A stretch of 64,000 bases of DNA from CAYYYP01 sp964475985 (lineage in GTDB: Bacteria > Bdellovibrionota > UBA1018 > CAYHWW01): positions 55,999-119,998 of the forward strand of contig CAYYYP010000005.1 of assembly GCA_964475985.1 (NCBI GenBank), in the 5' to 3' direction. Below the pieces are notes generated by a model. That model did no database searches. It worked only from the letters and a program-made list of their open reading frames with translations, and had not been told where the DNA came from. A program made the position numbers and the translations under genes. Positions 32,912 through 40,968 of the stretch are shown piece after piece (position 1 is the stretch's first letter; each line of letters opens with the position of its first letter).

Positions 32912-35389
32912 ATGAAACTCCCTTTGATTGATCGTGTTACTCGAATCAAAGAAATTGAAACTAGACTTGAAGCATTAGCAGTCGAGCAAAAAGCGCTAGT
33001 GGCAGAACTCTCTCATCTTCGTTCGTCTTCTTCTGAAACTGACGAGTTACCAACACTTCTCGGCACCCGTTCGGCGGCAAAGGTGCCAGAATCTTCCGAT
33101 GAGAAAGTTGCGCTTTTTCTTAAACTATTTCGTGCCCGTGAAGCAATTTTCCCTAAACTTTGGGAAAATAAAGCCAAGGGAACAAAAGGCTACTCCCCTG
33201 CCTGCAACAATGAATGGGTACGCGGCGTCTGTGGCAAACCACCTCTCGGCAAAGTGAAGTGCTCGGAATGCCCAAATCAGGCCTTTACTAAACTTGACGA
33301 GCAAGCGGTTCGGGATCACCTGCAGGGCAAATATACTATTGGCACTTATGCGATTCGCGAAAACGATAGTTGCATATTTCTAGCTGCTGACTTTGACGGT
33401 GGCGGCTGGAAACAAGATGTGCTCGCTTACCGAGCAGCGGCCCGTGAACTTGGTATTCAAGTCGAAATCGAGAAGTCGCGATCAGGGAATGGAGCACATG
33501 CCTGGATTTTTTTTGCCGAACCTATTGCTGCTAGAATGGCGCGCCAACTTGGTACTGTGATCGTAGCGAGAACTCATGCCTCCAAACACACTATGGGACT
33601 TGATACTTATGATCGCTTTTTTCCCAATCAAGACACTTTGCCTAAAGGTGGTTTTGGAAACTTGATTGCGCTACCACTTCAAAAGGGGCCACGAGATAAA
33701 GGCAATAGCATTTTTCTCGATGAAAACTTAGACTCCGCCAGCAATCAATGGGCGGCACTTACTGATTCGCGCCAACTCACTTCAAATGAAGTTCACAGTC
33801 TTGTGATCCGGAATCTTTCGGTAAAGACATTCACCTCAGTTCTGTTTGAGGATCAAGCGATTGCATCAGCCGAACACGCTCTAGATTCAGGAAACCAAAA
33901 AGTTATCGCAGGAAGTTATCCTGGCCAAATTGAAATCGAATACGGAGCACAGATTTCTGTTACAACCACCGACCTCCCGTCATCAATTCTATCTGCGATG
34001 AAACGCACTGCGATTTTTGCCAATCCAAAATTTTTTGAGCTGGAGCGAATGAGATTTTCAACTTGGAAAACTCCACGCTTTATTTTCTGCGGAGAATCGA
34101 GAGTCAATCAACTCATTTTACCTCGTGGCTCACTTGATGCCTGTCTTGAAATTGCAAAAAAGGCGGGAAGTTCTGTCGTTTTAAAAGACAATCGGCCCCG
34201 TTTTCCGAAAATCGCTGTCGAATTTAATGGGGAACTCTCTGATGAACAAAAGAAAGCCGTCAGTGTAGTGGCTAAGACCGACATCGGAGTCTTAGTTGCA
34301 CCTCCCGGCGCGGGTAAAACTGTCATGGGTTGCTACCTCATTGCCAAACGCAAAACATCAACGCTGGTTCTTGTCCATCGAATGCCGTTACTCGAGCAAT
34401 GGCGCGCGCAAATTTCAGAATTTCTTGGCGTTGATCAGAAAAAAATGGGTATTTTTGGCGGCGCTCGTAAAAAGCAAACCCATGAAATTGATATTGGGAT
34501 GCTGCCAACATTTGCCAAGATCGAAAATCCAGAAGAAATTCTATCGCAGTACGGCCAGATCATCATTGATGAATGCCACCATATTCCGGCGGTGTCTTTC
34601 GAGTCTGTTTTAAAAAAGATTCCTACTCGATACGTGCTTGGCCTAACAGCAACACCCTACCGAAAAGATGGCCATCAAGCGATTATTCATATGCAATGCG
34701 GGCCAGTGCGTTACGAGGTCAAAGAAGTTGATGGTCCTAAACTTACAAAACGCGTCATTGTTCGAGAAACATCATTTAAAATGCCGGAGGACTCTGGCCC
34801 ACAACCACCGATACATTTGGTTTGGGAAAAACTGGTCGCTGATCCCGCGCGCCTAGAGATCGTAGCGCACGATCTTCGTAAATCGCTTGAAGCAGGGCGA
34901 TTCCCCCTTGTGATCTCGGAACGCAAAGAGCATTTGGCTCTTTCGTCAAAAGTCTTTGAACAGAAGCTGGCTGATCTCAAAGTAAAAAGCTTTGTTCTTG
35001 TCGGTGGGCTGGGCAAGAAGGCAAGGGCTACTATACTTTCTGAAATTCAATCAGCTCCAAAATCTGGAATCAAACCTTATATCTTGGCAACAGGTTCGTT
35101 TATAGGAGAGGGCTTTAATCTTCCTGCCCTCGATACACTGATTATTGCTATGCCAATCTCGTTTAAAGGGAAGCTAATCCAATATGCGGGGCGGTTACAT
35201 CGCGCGAGTCCCGGAAAATCAGAAGCGATCATCTACGACTACCTCGATGCATCAAACGCGCTTACGGTTTCGATGTTTCGGAAACGATTGGTAGCATACC
35301 GAAAAATGGAATACCAAATTGAGACTCAGTCGGGTACACGATCAAACCGTATGGTATATGTTCAAAGAGACTTCTTTTCACCGAACTAA
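32912..35389 (+). CDS. TOTE-family archaeo-eukaryotic primase plus SF2 helicase
   Basis: 825 residues. After a short coiled N-terminus, residues 65-285 match the AEP primase of TOTE conflict systems: GYSPACNNEW (94-102), two zinc-like Cys (CSEC), the catalytic LAADFDGG (D160, D162), RSGNGAHAWIFF (190-201) and YDRFFPNQDTLPKGGFGNLIALPLQ-type block (233-257). Residues about 440-790 are an SF2 helicase: Walker A PPGAGKT (464-470), DECHH (553-557), TATP (579-582), a late GEGFNLP and GRLHRASPGK. Such proteins are linked in the literature to mobile-element and phage conflict. It is the last gene of the PIN operon and lies next to a dead integrase and recombinase remnant. Confidence 0.85.
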   Translation: MKLPLIDRVTRIKEIETRLEALAVEQKALVAELSHLRSSSSETDELPTLLGTRSAAKVPESSDEKVALFLKLFRAREAIFPKLWENKAKGTKGYSPACNNEWVRGVCGKPPLGKVKCSECPNQAFTKLDEQAVRDHLQGKYTIGTYAIRENDSCIFLAADFDGGGWKQDVLAYRAAARELGIQVEIEKSRSGNGAHAWIFFAEPIAARMARQLGTVIVARTHASKHTMGLDTYDRFFPNQDTLPKGGFGNLIALPLQKGPRDKGNSIFLDENLDSASNQWAALTDSRQLTSNEVHSLVIRNLSVKTFTSVLFEDQAIASAEHALDSGNQKVIAGSYPGQIEIEYGAQISVTTTDLPSSILSAMKRTAIFANPKFFELERMRFSTWKTPRFIFCGESRVNQLILPRGSLDACLEIAKKAGSSVVLKDNRPRFPKIAVEFNGELSDEQKKAVSVVAKTDIGVLVAPPGAGKTVMGCYLIAKRKTSTLVLVHRMPLLEQWRAQISEFLGVDQKKMGIFGGARKKQTHEIDIGMLPTFAKIENPEEILSQYGQIIIDECHHIPAVSFESVLKKIPTRYVLGLTATPYRKDGHQAIIHMQCGPVRYEVKEVDGPKLTKRVIVRETSFKMPEDSGPQPPIHLVWEKLVADPARLEIVAHDLRKSLEAGRFPLVISERKEHLALSSKVFEQKLADLKVKSFVLVGGLGKKARATILSEIQSAPKSGIKPYILATGSFIGEGFNLPALDTLIIAMPISFKGKLIQYAGRLHRASPGKSEAIIYDYLDASNALTVSMFRKRLVAYRKMEYQIETQSGTRSNRMVYVQRDFFSPN

Positions 35390-35399
35390 CTCAGAAGAA

Positions 35400-36080
35400 C
35401 TACCCCATATCCTCTAGGTTCTCGATAGAGGGACTAGGTCGAGTGCGCAAATATAGATTTCCTGATCTTGAAGTGGCCACAACAGCATCGATTTTCCCTT
35501 GCGATGCAAGAGCAATTGCTTCTCCTTTTTTCAGCCACCCAAATGTTTCAATGTAGTAGGCGGTAATTGTTCCCTTCTTGTTCTTACGAACTGCAGAAAT
35601 CGTCAGAGAATTATTTTTTGGGGCTTCTTGCTCAATGATTCTTCCTGGCTTCGAGCCCTCAACTCTTTCGATAGCATTCACCAAACTCTCTAGCTCTTTA
35701 TCATTAAGCGTTGAAAGTTTTCTGCTAAGATCTATCCCTGTAAATTTCCTTACGAGAGCTCGATAGCGATCTGGATCATTACCATCTTCTTTAGGCGCAT
35801 ATGGCTTCATGGCTTCCCAGATTGTCATGGCTTGGTATTTCTTCGTTTTGAGCAAAGCAAAGATCGCTTGCCTACCCAGCTCATAACTAGGAAAAATCGC
35901 AAAGGAGTCAGCTGTACCTATCGAACCGTGGCGCTTTGCAAAGTCGCCCATTGCTTTGATGTTACCAGGGTTGTTGTTTCTCCAGGCCGGAGTCCCTCCG
36001 ATGAATATTTCTCTGGAACCATCCTCCCGTTCATAAACAACTTGGGACTTTCCTTTTATTTTGTACGCCTTTATTATCAT
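35400..36080 (-). CDS. Lysozyme-like domain protein with C-terminal DUF3892
   Basis: 226 residues. The N-terminal half contains a NNNPGNIKA element, followed by a helical segment like that of phage-type muramidase/transglycosylase or toxin domains (SFAIFPSYELGRQAIFALL ... WEAMKPYAPKEDGNDPDRY). The C-terminal 60 residues (AVRKNKKGTITAYYIETFGWLKKGEAIALASQGKIDAVV ... YLRTRPS) match DUF3892. No clear signal peptide. It lies 9 bases after the DUF4431-like lipoprotein on the same strand, suggesting a co-expressed pair. Function is inferred only from motifs. Confidence 0.6.
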   Translation of the reverse strand: MIIKAYKIKGKSQVVYEREDGSREIFIGGTPAWRNNNPGNIKAMGDFAKRHGSIGTADSFAIFPSYELGRQAIFALLKTKKYQAMTIWEAMKPYAPKEDGNDPDRYRALVRKFTGIDLSRKLSTLNDKELESLVNAIERVEGSKPGRIIEQEAPKNNSLTISAVRKNKKGTITAYYIETFGWLKKGEAIALASQGKIDAVVATSRSGNLYLRTRPSPSIENLEDMG

Positions 36081-36089
36081 AAATTTTTT

Positions 36090-36887
36090 CTATTCAATAA
36101 TTTCAACTCTCTGAACAGTGAGCAAAACACGCGTGTGATGATGACCGCTAAAGGCATGATAAAGCGTTCCCGTAACTTTGACATTTTTATTTACTTTAAA
36201 CCCGGTCTTTTTTGGAACTATAGTTTTGTAATCCATGACGAGCTGTAACCAATGGACTCCGGTTTCCACTTCGTTGAAATCATCTTGTGGGGTTTTTGCT
36301 GAAACAGAAATAGGGCCCTCTAAATTTAAAATCCAGCAGGTTTCAGTTTCATCCCCCTGGCGAACATCTTCATAGTTTGGCCGACCAGGAAACGTTTCTA
36401 AAGAAAGCTTTCCCAGCAGAGTTACAACCTCAGGTTCATAAAAAAACTGCTGCTGTTTTACCTGAGACCAACTAAAATCTTCGATTTTATCAACATTCAT
36501 TACAACAGCAGTAGAAAATTCGGTTTTACGGCCATTTTGAAGAGAACCAGTGACGTTAACTTTTTTATTTTTGATAAGATCAAATTTTTGGGACGATGGC
36601 ATTTGAAGCTCAATAATACGAACGTCTTTTTCTATAGGATCAGGGAATGCGTCATGGGGCTTGGCAATCACAGAGATCGGCTCGTTCAAAGTCAGTAGAA
36701 AGTCCTCTTTTTGGTATAAATTTTTTCCTTTTATAGAAGAAATAATACCAGTCAGGTTAACGCTTCTTTCCCAATCGTAAAAGTATGTTAATTCCTCTTT
36801 AGAAGAATTTAGCTTTCTTGTGGAACAAGAAAGCAACAAAAGTAACAGGATGGGCATAAGCCATCTTAAAATTCTAAAAAGTATCAT
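36090..36887 (-). CDS. Lipoprotein with DUF4431-like C-terminal domain
   Basis: 265 residues from ATG 36887; an ATG at 36935 precedes it but GGGAGG lies upstream of 36887. A hydrophobic stretch ends in LLLSC (Cys near residue 20). Two similar halves are seen; the second (LSLETFPGRPNYEDVRQGDETETCWIL ... HHHTRVLLTVQRV) matches the DUF4431 pattern. It is probably an outer- or inner-membrane lipoprotein. Because it precedes the lysozyme-like gene, an immunity or anchoring role is possible but unproven. Confidence 0.6.
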   Translation of the reverse strand: MILFRILRWLMPILLLLLLSCSTRKLNSSKEELTYFYDWERSVNLTGIISSIKGKNLYQKEDFLLTLNEPISVIAKPHDAFPDPIEKDVRIIELQMPSSQKFDLIKNKKVNVTGSLQNGRKTEFSTAVVMNVDKIEDFSWSQVKQQQFFYEPEVVTLLGKLSLETFPGRPNYEDVRQGDETETCWILNLEGPISVSAKTPQDDFNEVETGVHWLQLVMDYKTIVPKKTGFKVNKNVKVTGTLYHAFSGHHHTRVLLTVQRVEIIE

Positions 36888-37008
36888 ACAAAACGACGAC
36901 CTCCCTTTGCATGGGCAGTGCCAGGTGCCGAACAAGCTGAGAGCTCGTTAAAAATACTCCTGCTGTTTCAGGATCTCAAGTGTTCCATATCAGTGACTGA
37001 TTTTATAT

Positions 37009-37473
37009 CTAGCTTTTCCTTTTATTGAATTTCAAAACTTGTGCCACTGTCTTCGCATGCCATCGACCTTTATTTTTGGCTGGCACCTGTTTTTCATTGA
37101 GCGCTCTGGCGATAGCATGCAGACTTTCATCCTGTGCCCGCATTGCTTCCATATACGTCACCAATTGCATCTCGACCGCCAAAGGTTTAAGTGAGCCGTG
37201 ATCAAGGATCCACCCATAGGGGGTCTGAGAAGATGACGACCTCAAGCGCCCCTCACCTACAACCAGGGTTTTGATTTGTTCTTGGAGCTGCGCCAACTCA
37301 ACAATAGGTTTCTCTATAGTTTCCTGGTTCTTAGAGCTGAATTTGTCCTTAGATTGTGGCGTTTTTTGATTGGGGTAGCTGTATTCCACAGCAATGGTAA
37401 TTGGTTCGACAATGATCCAAACGGGCACCCCAAATTCCCGAAGATGAAAGTCGGCAGCACCTCCGCCCTTCAT
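37009..37473 (-). CDS. C-terminal part of a serine recombinase, likely remnant
   Basis: 154 residues. The C-terminal half reads PYGWILDHGSLKPLAVEMQLVTYM ... SLHAIARALNEKQVPAKNKGRWHAKTVAQVLK, which matches the end of the recombinase domain of large serine recombinases (helix-turn-helix that selects DNA). The catalytic resolvase domain is absent; the first 60 residues are unrelated and may be read-through. It may be a dead fragment of a second mobile element in this island, or a stand-alone DNA-binding derivative. Confidence 0.5.
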   Translation of the reverse strand: MKGGGAADFHLREFGVPVWIIVEPITIAVEYSYPNQKTPQSKDKFSSKNQETIEKPIVELAQLQEQIKTLVVGEGRLRSSSSQTPYGWILDHGSLKPLAVEMQLVTYMEAMRAQDESLHAIARALNEKQVPAKNKGRWHAKTVAQVLKFNKRKS

Positions 37474-37519
37474 CCGAACATTCTTTGAACCCGATACCAG
37501 TCGGAGTTTCCACCTATAG

Positions 37520-37750
37520 TCATCTCAGTAACTTCTTCATGTCTTCAATGGCTGGGACTCTTCCCGATACCCTAACAACGCCGTCGACGACCAACGCTGG
37601 AGTCGAAAGCACGGAGTACCCCATGATTTTTTCCAGATCTGTGACTTTCTCCAGATTGTATTGAATCCCAAGTTCTTTGGCGGCGCGCTCAACAACTTCG
37701 GTAAGTTTCTTACATTTTGGGCAACCTGTGCCCAGAATCTTGATCTCCAC
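37520..37750 (-). CDS. Small thioredoxin-like protein with CPKC motif
   Basis: 76 residues, a Thioredoxin_3/redox-active disulphide protein. The active site is GTGCPKCKK near residue 7-15, followed by a cis-Pro STPALVVDG. Such small proteins often accompany arsenic or heavy-metal operons and permeases of the ArsP class. It is the last gene of the arsenic operon, 12 bases after the permease. It could support reduction or thiol handling of arsenical substrates; the electron partner is unknown. Confidence 0.82.
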   Translation of the reverse strand: MEIKILGTGCPKCKKLTEVVERAAKELGIQYNLEKVTDLEKIMGYSVLSTPALVVDGVVRVSGRVPAIEDMKKLLR

Positions 37751-37762
37751 TTTTATCTCCCT

Positions 37763-38767
37763 TCAACCAAAGACAGATCCAATCGAATTAAACAGGTAAC
37801 CGGTAATTATAATCCCTACGGTCACAATGACGAAAAACACCGCAAGCAGCGGTCCCTTGACTACCTTCCTTAACATAACCAGCGATGGCAATGAGAGTGC
37901 GGTGACTGACATCATGAAAGCCAGCACGGTTCCAAGCCCCACACCCTTAGCCAAGAGCGCTTCAGCTACTGGCAGAGTTCCGAAAATATCCGCATACATC
38001 GGAATACCGATAAGAGCTGCCACGGGGACTGACCACCAATTGTTTTTGCCTAACGCGGCAGTGATGAACTCTTTAGGAATCCAATTGTGGATGAGTGCGC
38101 CGATTCCTACGCCTACGACGACATAAATCCAGACGCGCCCAAATACGTCTTTTACCTGATCAAGCGCAAACCTGACGCGCTCCCGTGACGTCATCTCGCT
38201 TTCTAGCGCTGCCTCACCTCGTCTCTTCAGCACGAATGGCTCGACAAATCGTTCAAGCTTAAACCAAGAGATCAGCGTACCTCCAAGCACCGCAAAAACG
38301 AGACCGCTCACCACATAGGCAATCGCTATCGGCCAGGTGAAGATGCTTGCCAACAACACAAGCGAGGCAAGGTCAACCAGAGGTGAAGAAATCAAAAATG
38401 CGAAGGTCACGCCCAGCGGCAACCCTGCACTGGTGAATCCGATAAAAAGCGGAATGGATGAGCACGAGCAAAACGGTGTAACCGTCCCCAACAAGGCTCC
38501 CAACAATCTTGCTCGAAGGCCGTCCAAGCCACCCAGGATTCTCTTTGAACGCTCTGGCGGAAAGTAACTTTGAATCCATGAAACTAAGAAGATGAGAACT
38601 GACAAGAGAATGAAAATCTTGATCGTGTCGTAAATCATGAAGTGCAAACTTGCGCCCATGCGACTCTGTACGTCGACGCCAAGTAGGTTTTCCAATGCAA
38701 GGCGGACCAGGCTCGATAGCCATTCCATCTTAAGTAGTTGATTGTTTAACCACCTTAGTATTTCCAT
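37763..38767 (-). CDS. Permease, ArsP/UPF0718 (YraQ) family
   Basis: 334 residues with about eight predicted membrane helices. The conserved FCSCSSIPLFIGF Cys pair, near residue 97, marks this transporter family. Members include ArsP, which exports trivalent organoarsenicals such as methylarsenite. GAGGAG lies directly before ATG 38767. Located after arsC and before the thioredoxin-like gene. Together with ACR3 in the same operon it would widen the range of arsenicals exported. Confidence 0.85.
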   Translation of the reverse strand: MEILRWLNNQLLKMEWLSSLVRLALENLLGVDVQSRMGASLHFMIYDTIKIFILLSVLIFLVSWIQSYFPPERSKRILGGLDGLRARLLGALLGTVTPFCSCSSIPLFIGFTSAGLPLGVTFAFLISSPLVDLASLVLLASIFTWPIAIAYVVSGLVFAVLGGTLISWFKLERFVEPFVLKRRGEAALESEMTSRERVRFALDQVKDVFGRVWIYVVVGVGIGALIHNWIPKEFITAALGKNNWWSVPVAALIGIPMYADIFGTLPVAEALLAKGVGLGTVLAFMMSVTALSLPSLVMLRKVVKGPLLAVFFVIVTVGIIITGYLFNSIGSVFG

Positions 38768-38786
38768 CTCTCCTCAATTCCATTTC

Positions 38787-39206
38787 TCAAATTAAATTCA
38801 TCTCTCGACCAAAAATTTCAAGCCGTTTCGTGATTTCATCGCGCGTTGCCCGAAACCGTTCGAGTTGTTCCGTATCGGTGCCACCTTTGCCTGCTGGGTC
38901 TGGTAGCGGCCAGTGGAGCTTTTTCGCTTTGGAATCTAGGATGGGGCAAACCTCTTCGGCGCAAAGCGTGATCACGTAATCCATGGCGACAAGAAAATCT
39001 GGAGACATATCGTCCACCGATTTTGAATAATGCTTCGAGACATCGATCCCAACTTCCTTTAGCGCCCGTGCAGCAAATGGATTCACCTTCGAAGGTTGCG
39101 ATCCGGCGCTCTGAATCTCGGCGCGATCCCGGAATAAATGTCGCGCCATGCCTTCTGCGAGTTGGCTTCTGGCGGAGTTGGCAACACAAATGAACAGAAT
39201 TTTCAT
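38787..39206 (-). CDS. arsC: Arsenate reductase, low-molecular-weight phosphatase fold
   Basis: 139 residues. The catalytic loop is ICVANSARSQLAEG (CX5R, the Cys being nucleophilic), and the late Asp in WPLPDPAGKGG is the general acid of LMW tyrosine phosphatase-type ArsC. The resolving Cys pair position is occupied by CAEEVCP near residue 83-88. It reduces arsenate to arsenite using thioredoxin-like reductant, after which ACR3 exports it. Starts one base downstream of the acr3 stop, so it is tightly coupled. Confidence 0.9.
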   Translation of the reverse strand: MKILFICVANSARSQLAEGMARHLFRDRAEIQSAGSQPSKVNPFAARALKEVGIDVSKHYSKSVDDMSPDFLVAMDYVITLCAEEVCPILDSKAKKLHWPLPDPAGKGGTDTEQLERFRATRDEITKRLEIFGREMNLI

Positions 39207-39207
39207 C

Positions 39208-40287
39208 TCAAGTAGTCCTCATGGTTGTAAAGTAACGTTCGCGAATCCAAAGCGAGACGCGCACAAGACCGATCAAGACCGGCACTTCAACAAGCGGACC
39301 GATCACCGCCGCAAATGCCGCCCCGTGATGAATCCCAAAAGTCGCAATCGCAACGGCAATCGCGAGCTCAAAGTTATTCGAGGCCGCAGTAAATGAAAGA
39401 GTTGCCGACTTCTGATAGTCAGCGCCTGCCTTCTTGCTAAGGTAAAATGACACGACGAACATTACGGCGAAGTAAATACAGAGAGGCAAAGCGATCCGCA
39501 GCACGTCGAACGGCAATTGAATGATCTGCTCGCCCTTGAGGGAGAACATCAGAACAATCGTCGCAAGAAGCGCAAAGAGCGTGATCGGGCTAATCTTAGG
39601 GATGAACTTCTGCTGATACCATACATCACCCTTGGACTTTCTTAGGATCAGTCGAGTCAGGAACCCGCCGATAAAGGGAATGCCGAGATAGAGGAAGACT
39701 GATTTTGCGATCTCACCAATGGTGATATGAAGCTCAGCCCCCTGAATACCGAGAAGGCCAGGCAGCCAGGTCATAAAAATCCACGCGTAGGCCGGAAAGA
39801 AGAGAATCTGAAAGATCGAATTGAAAGCAACTAGGCCCGCGCAGTATTCATTGCTTCCTTCGGCAAGTTCGTTCCACACAATAACCATCGCAATACAGCG
39901 GGCAAGGCCGATCAAAATCAGTCCAACCATGTATTCAGGTTTATCCGGCAGGAAGATCAGAGCCAGTGCGAACATCAGCCCGGGACCGATGATCCAATTT
40001 TGCATCAGGGAAAGGCCAAGGATTTTCTTATTACGAAAAACCTGCCCCATCTCCTCGTACTTCACCTTCGCAAGCGGAGGGTACATCATGAGGATTAAAC
40101 CAAGTGCAATAGGTATTGAAGTCGTCCCCACGCTCATGGCGTTGAGTGCCGGAACCACATCTGGGGCAACAAATCCCAGTGCGACTCCGGCCCCCATCGC
40201 AAGAAAGATCCAAAGCGTCAAATAACGATCAAGGAAAGAGAGTTCCCTCTTCGGACCCCCGGCTGCACTAACCAAGCTATTTTCCAT
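39208..40287 (-). CDS. acr3: Arsenite efflux permease, ACR3 family
   Basis: 359 residues with ten predicted helices. RCIAMVIVWNELAEGSNEYCAGLVAFNSIFQ and the SLMQNWIIGPGLMFALA segment are diagnostic of ACR3, including the conserved Cys near residue 130 that binds arsenite. It expels arsenite from the cytoplasm at the inner membrane. Located between the ArsI-like gene (12 bases upstream) and arsC. Confidence 0.93.
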   Translation of the reverse strand: MENSLVSAAGGPKRELSFLDRYLTLWIFLAMGAGVALGFVAPDVVPALNAMSVGTTSIPIALGLILMMYPPLAKVKYEEMGQVFRNKKILGLSLMQNWIIGPGLMFALALIFLPDKPEYMVGLILIGLARCIAMVIVWNELAEGSNEYCAGLVAFNSIFQILFFPAYAWIFMTWLPGLLGIQGAELHITIGEIAKSVFLYLGIPFIGGFLTRLILRKSKGDVWYQQKFIPKISPITLFALLATIVLMFSLKGEQIIQLPFDVLRIALPLCIYFAVMFVVSFYLSKKAGADYQKSATLSFTAASNNFELAIAVAIATFGIHHGAAFAAVIGPLVEVPVLIGLVRVSLWIRERYFTTMRTT

Positions 40288-40299
40288 TATCAGTCCTTT

Positions 40300-40779
40300 T
40301 CAGCAGCAACTTGTCTTTGACTTTTCTTCCGGCGCGCAACCGGACGTTTCTTTTTCATCCGGTTCGGGAGCACAGCAAGCGGCCTCAGAGTCCTGTCCGC
40401 TTTTTCCCTTAAAGACTTCGACATCGGCCATCGTGCGGTAAGTCTCCCAAGCAATACCCGAGGGGTCCTGAACCCAAGCTTTCTTCGATTCGGCATAGCA
40501 GCAGGTCGTCTCGCCTTCATCAAAAATACCAAGGTCGGCTTTTTTAAGCCGTTCGGTGATTTCCGCCAGCTCCGACTCTTGGTCGACTTGGATGCCAAGA
40601 TGATCAACGCCCTTTTCGCCAACTCGGGTTGAAATGGCAAAATTGACCCGAGGATCGTCAAGCATCCACTTGGCGTAGTCTTCTTTTATCTTCGCCGGCT
40701 TCTGGCCAAAGAGGGTAGAATAAAATTGAACAGACTTATCGAGGTCCTTTACTCCGATATGAATATGAAAACGTTTCAT
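40300..40779 (-). CDS. VOC-family ArsI/CadI-like metalloprotein
   Basis: 159 residues. A vicinal oxygen chelate fold (MKRFHIHIGVKDLDKSVQFYSTLFGQ ... GVDHLGIQVD) with the typical Cys pair TTCCYAE and a Cys-rich tail ending CAPEEKSKTSCC. This family includes ArsI, which cleaves the carbon-arsenic bond of trivalent organoarsenicals, and the cadmium-linked CadI. It leads the arsenic operon and has AAGGAAG before its ATG. Enzyme activity on organoarsenicals is likely from family and operon context but not proven. Confidence 0.85.
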   Translation of the reverse strand: MKRFHIHIGVKDLDKSVQFYSTLFGQKPAKIKEDYAKWMLDDPRVNFAISTRVGEKGVDHLGIQVDQESELAEITERLKKADLGIFDEGETTCCYAESKKAWVQDPSGIAWETYRTMADVEVFKGKSGQDSEAACCAPEPDEKETSGCAPEEKSKTSCC

Positions 40780-40868
40780 ACTAGCACTTCCTTTCGTTAC
40801 AGTTCTTCTTCTTGGTTCTGGACGTTTCGCGAGCGCAGCAAGTTCGAGTGACTAAAATTCACTTCAGG

Positions 40869-40899
40869 TAACACACCAATTGAGTACCTTACTGTGTTA
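40869..40899. promoter_or_regulatory. Inverted repeat in the arsenic-operon upstream region
   Basis: TAACACA at 40869-40875 and TGTGTTA at 40893-40899 form 7-bp arms around a 17-base spacer, about 90 bases upstream of the arsenic operon start. It lies between divergent genes, where an operator is expected. It does not look like a standard ArsR site, and no arsR gene is in the window. Confidence 0.3.
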
Positions 40900-40968
40900 A
40901 GTGGTGCCTTACGTATGATCAGCTTTCTTCTCTATACTTCACCCTGCAAAATCACCCCATCAGAAATT

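Noticed and set aside
35400..36080. Prophage lysis gene
   Set aside because: No holin, capsid or tail genes are nearby; the DUF3892 tail and lipoprotein neighbour argue for another role.
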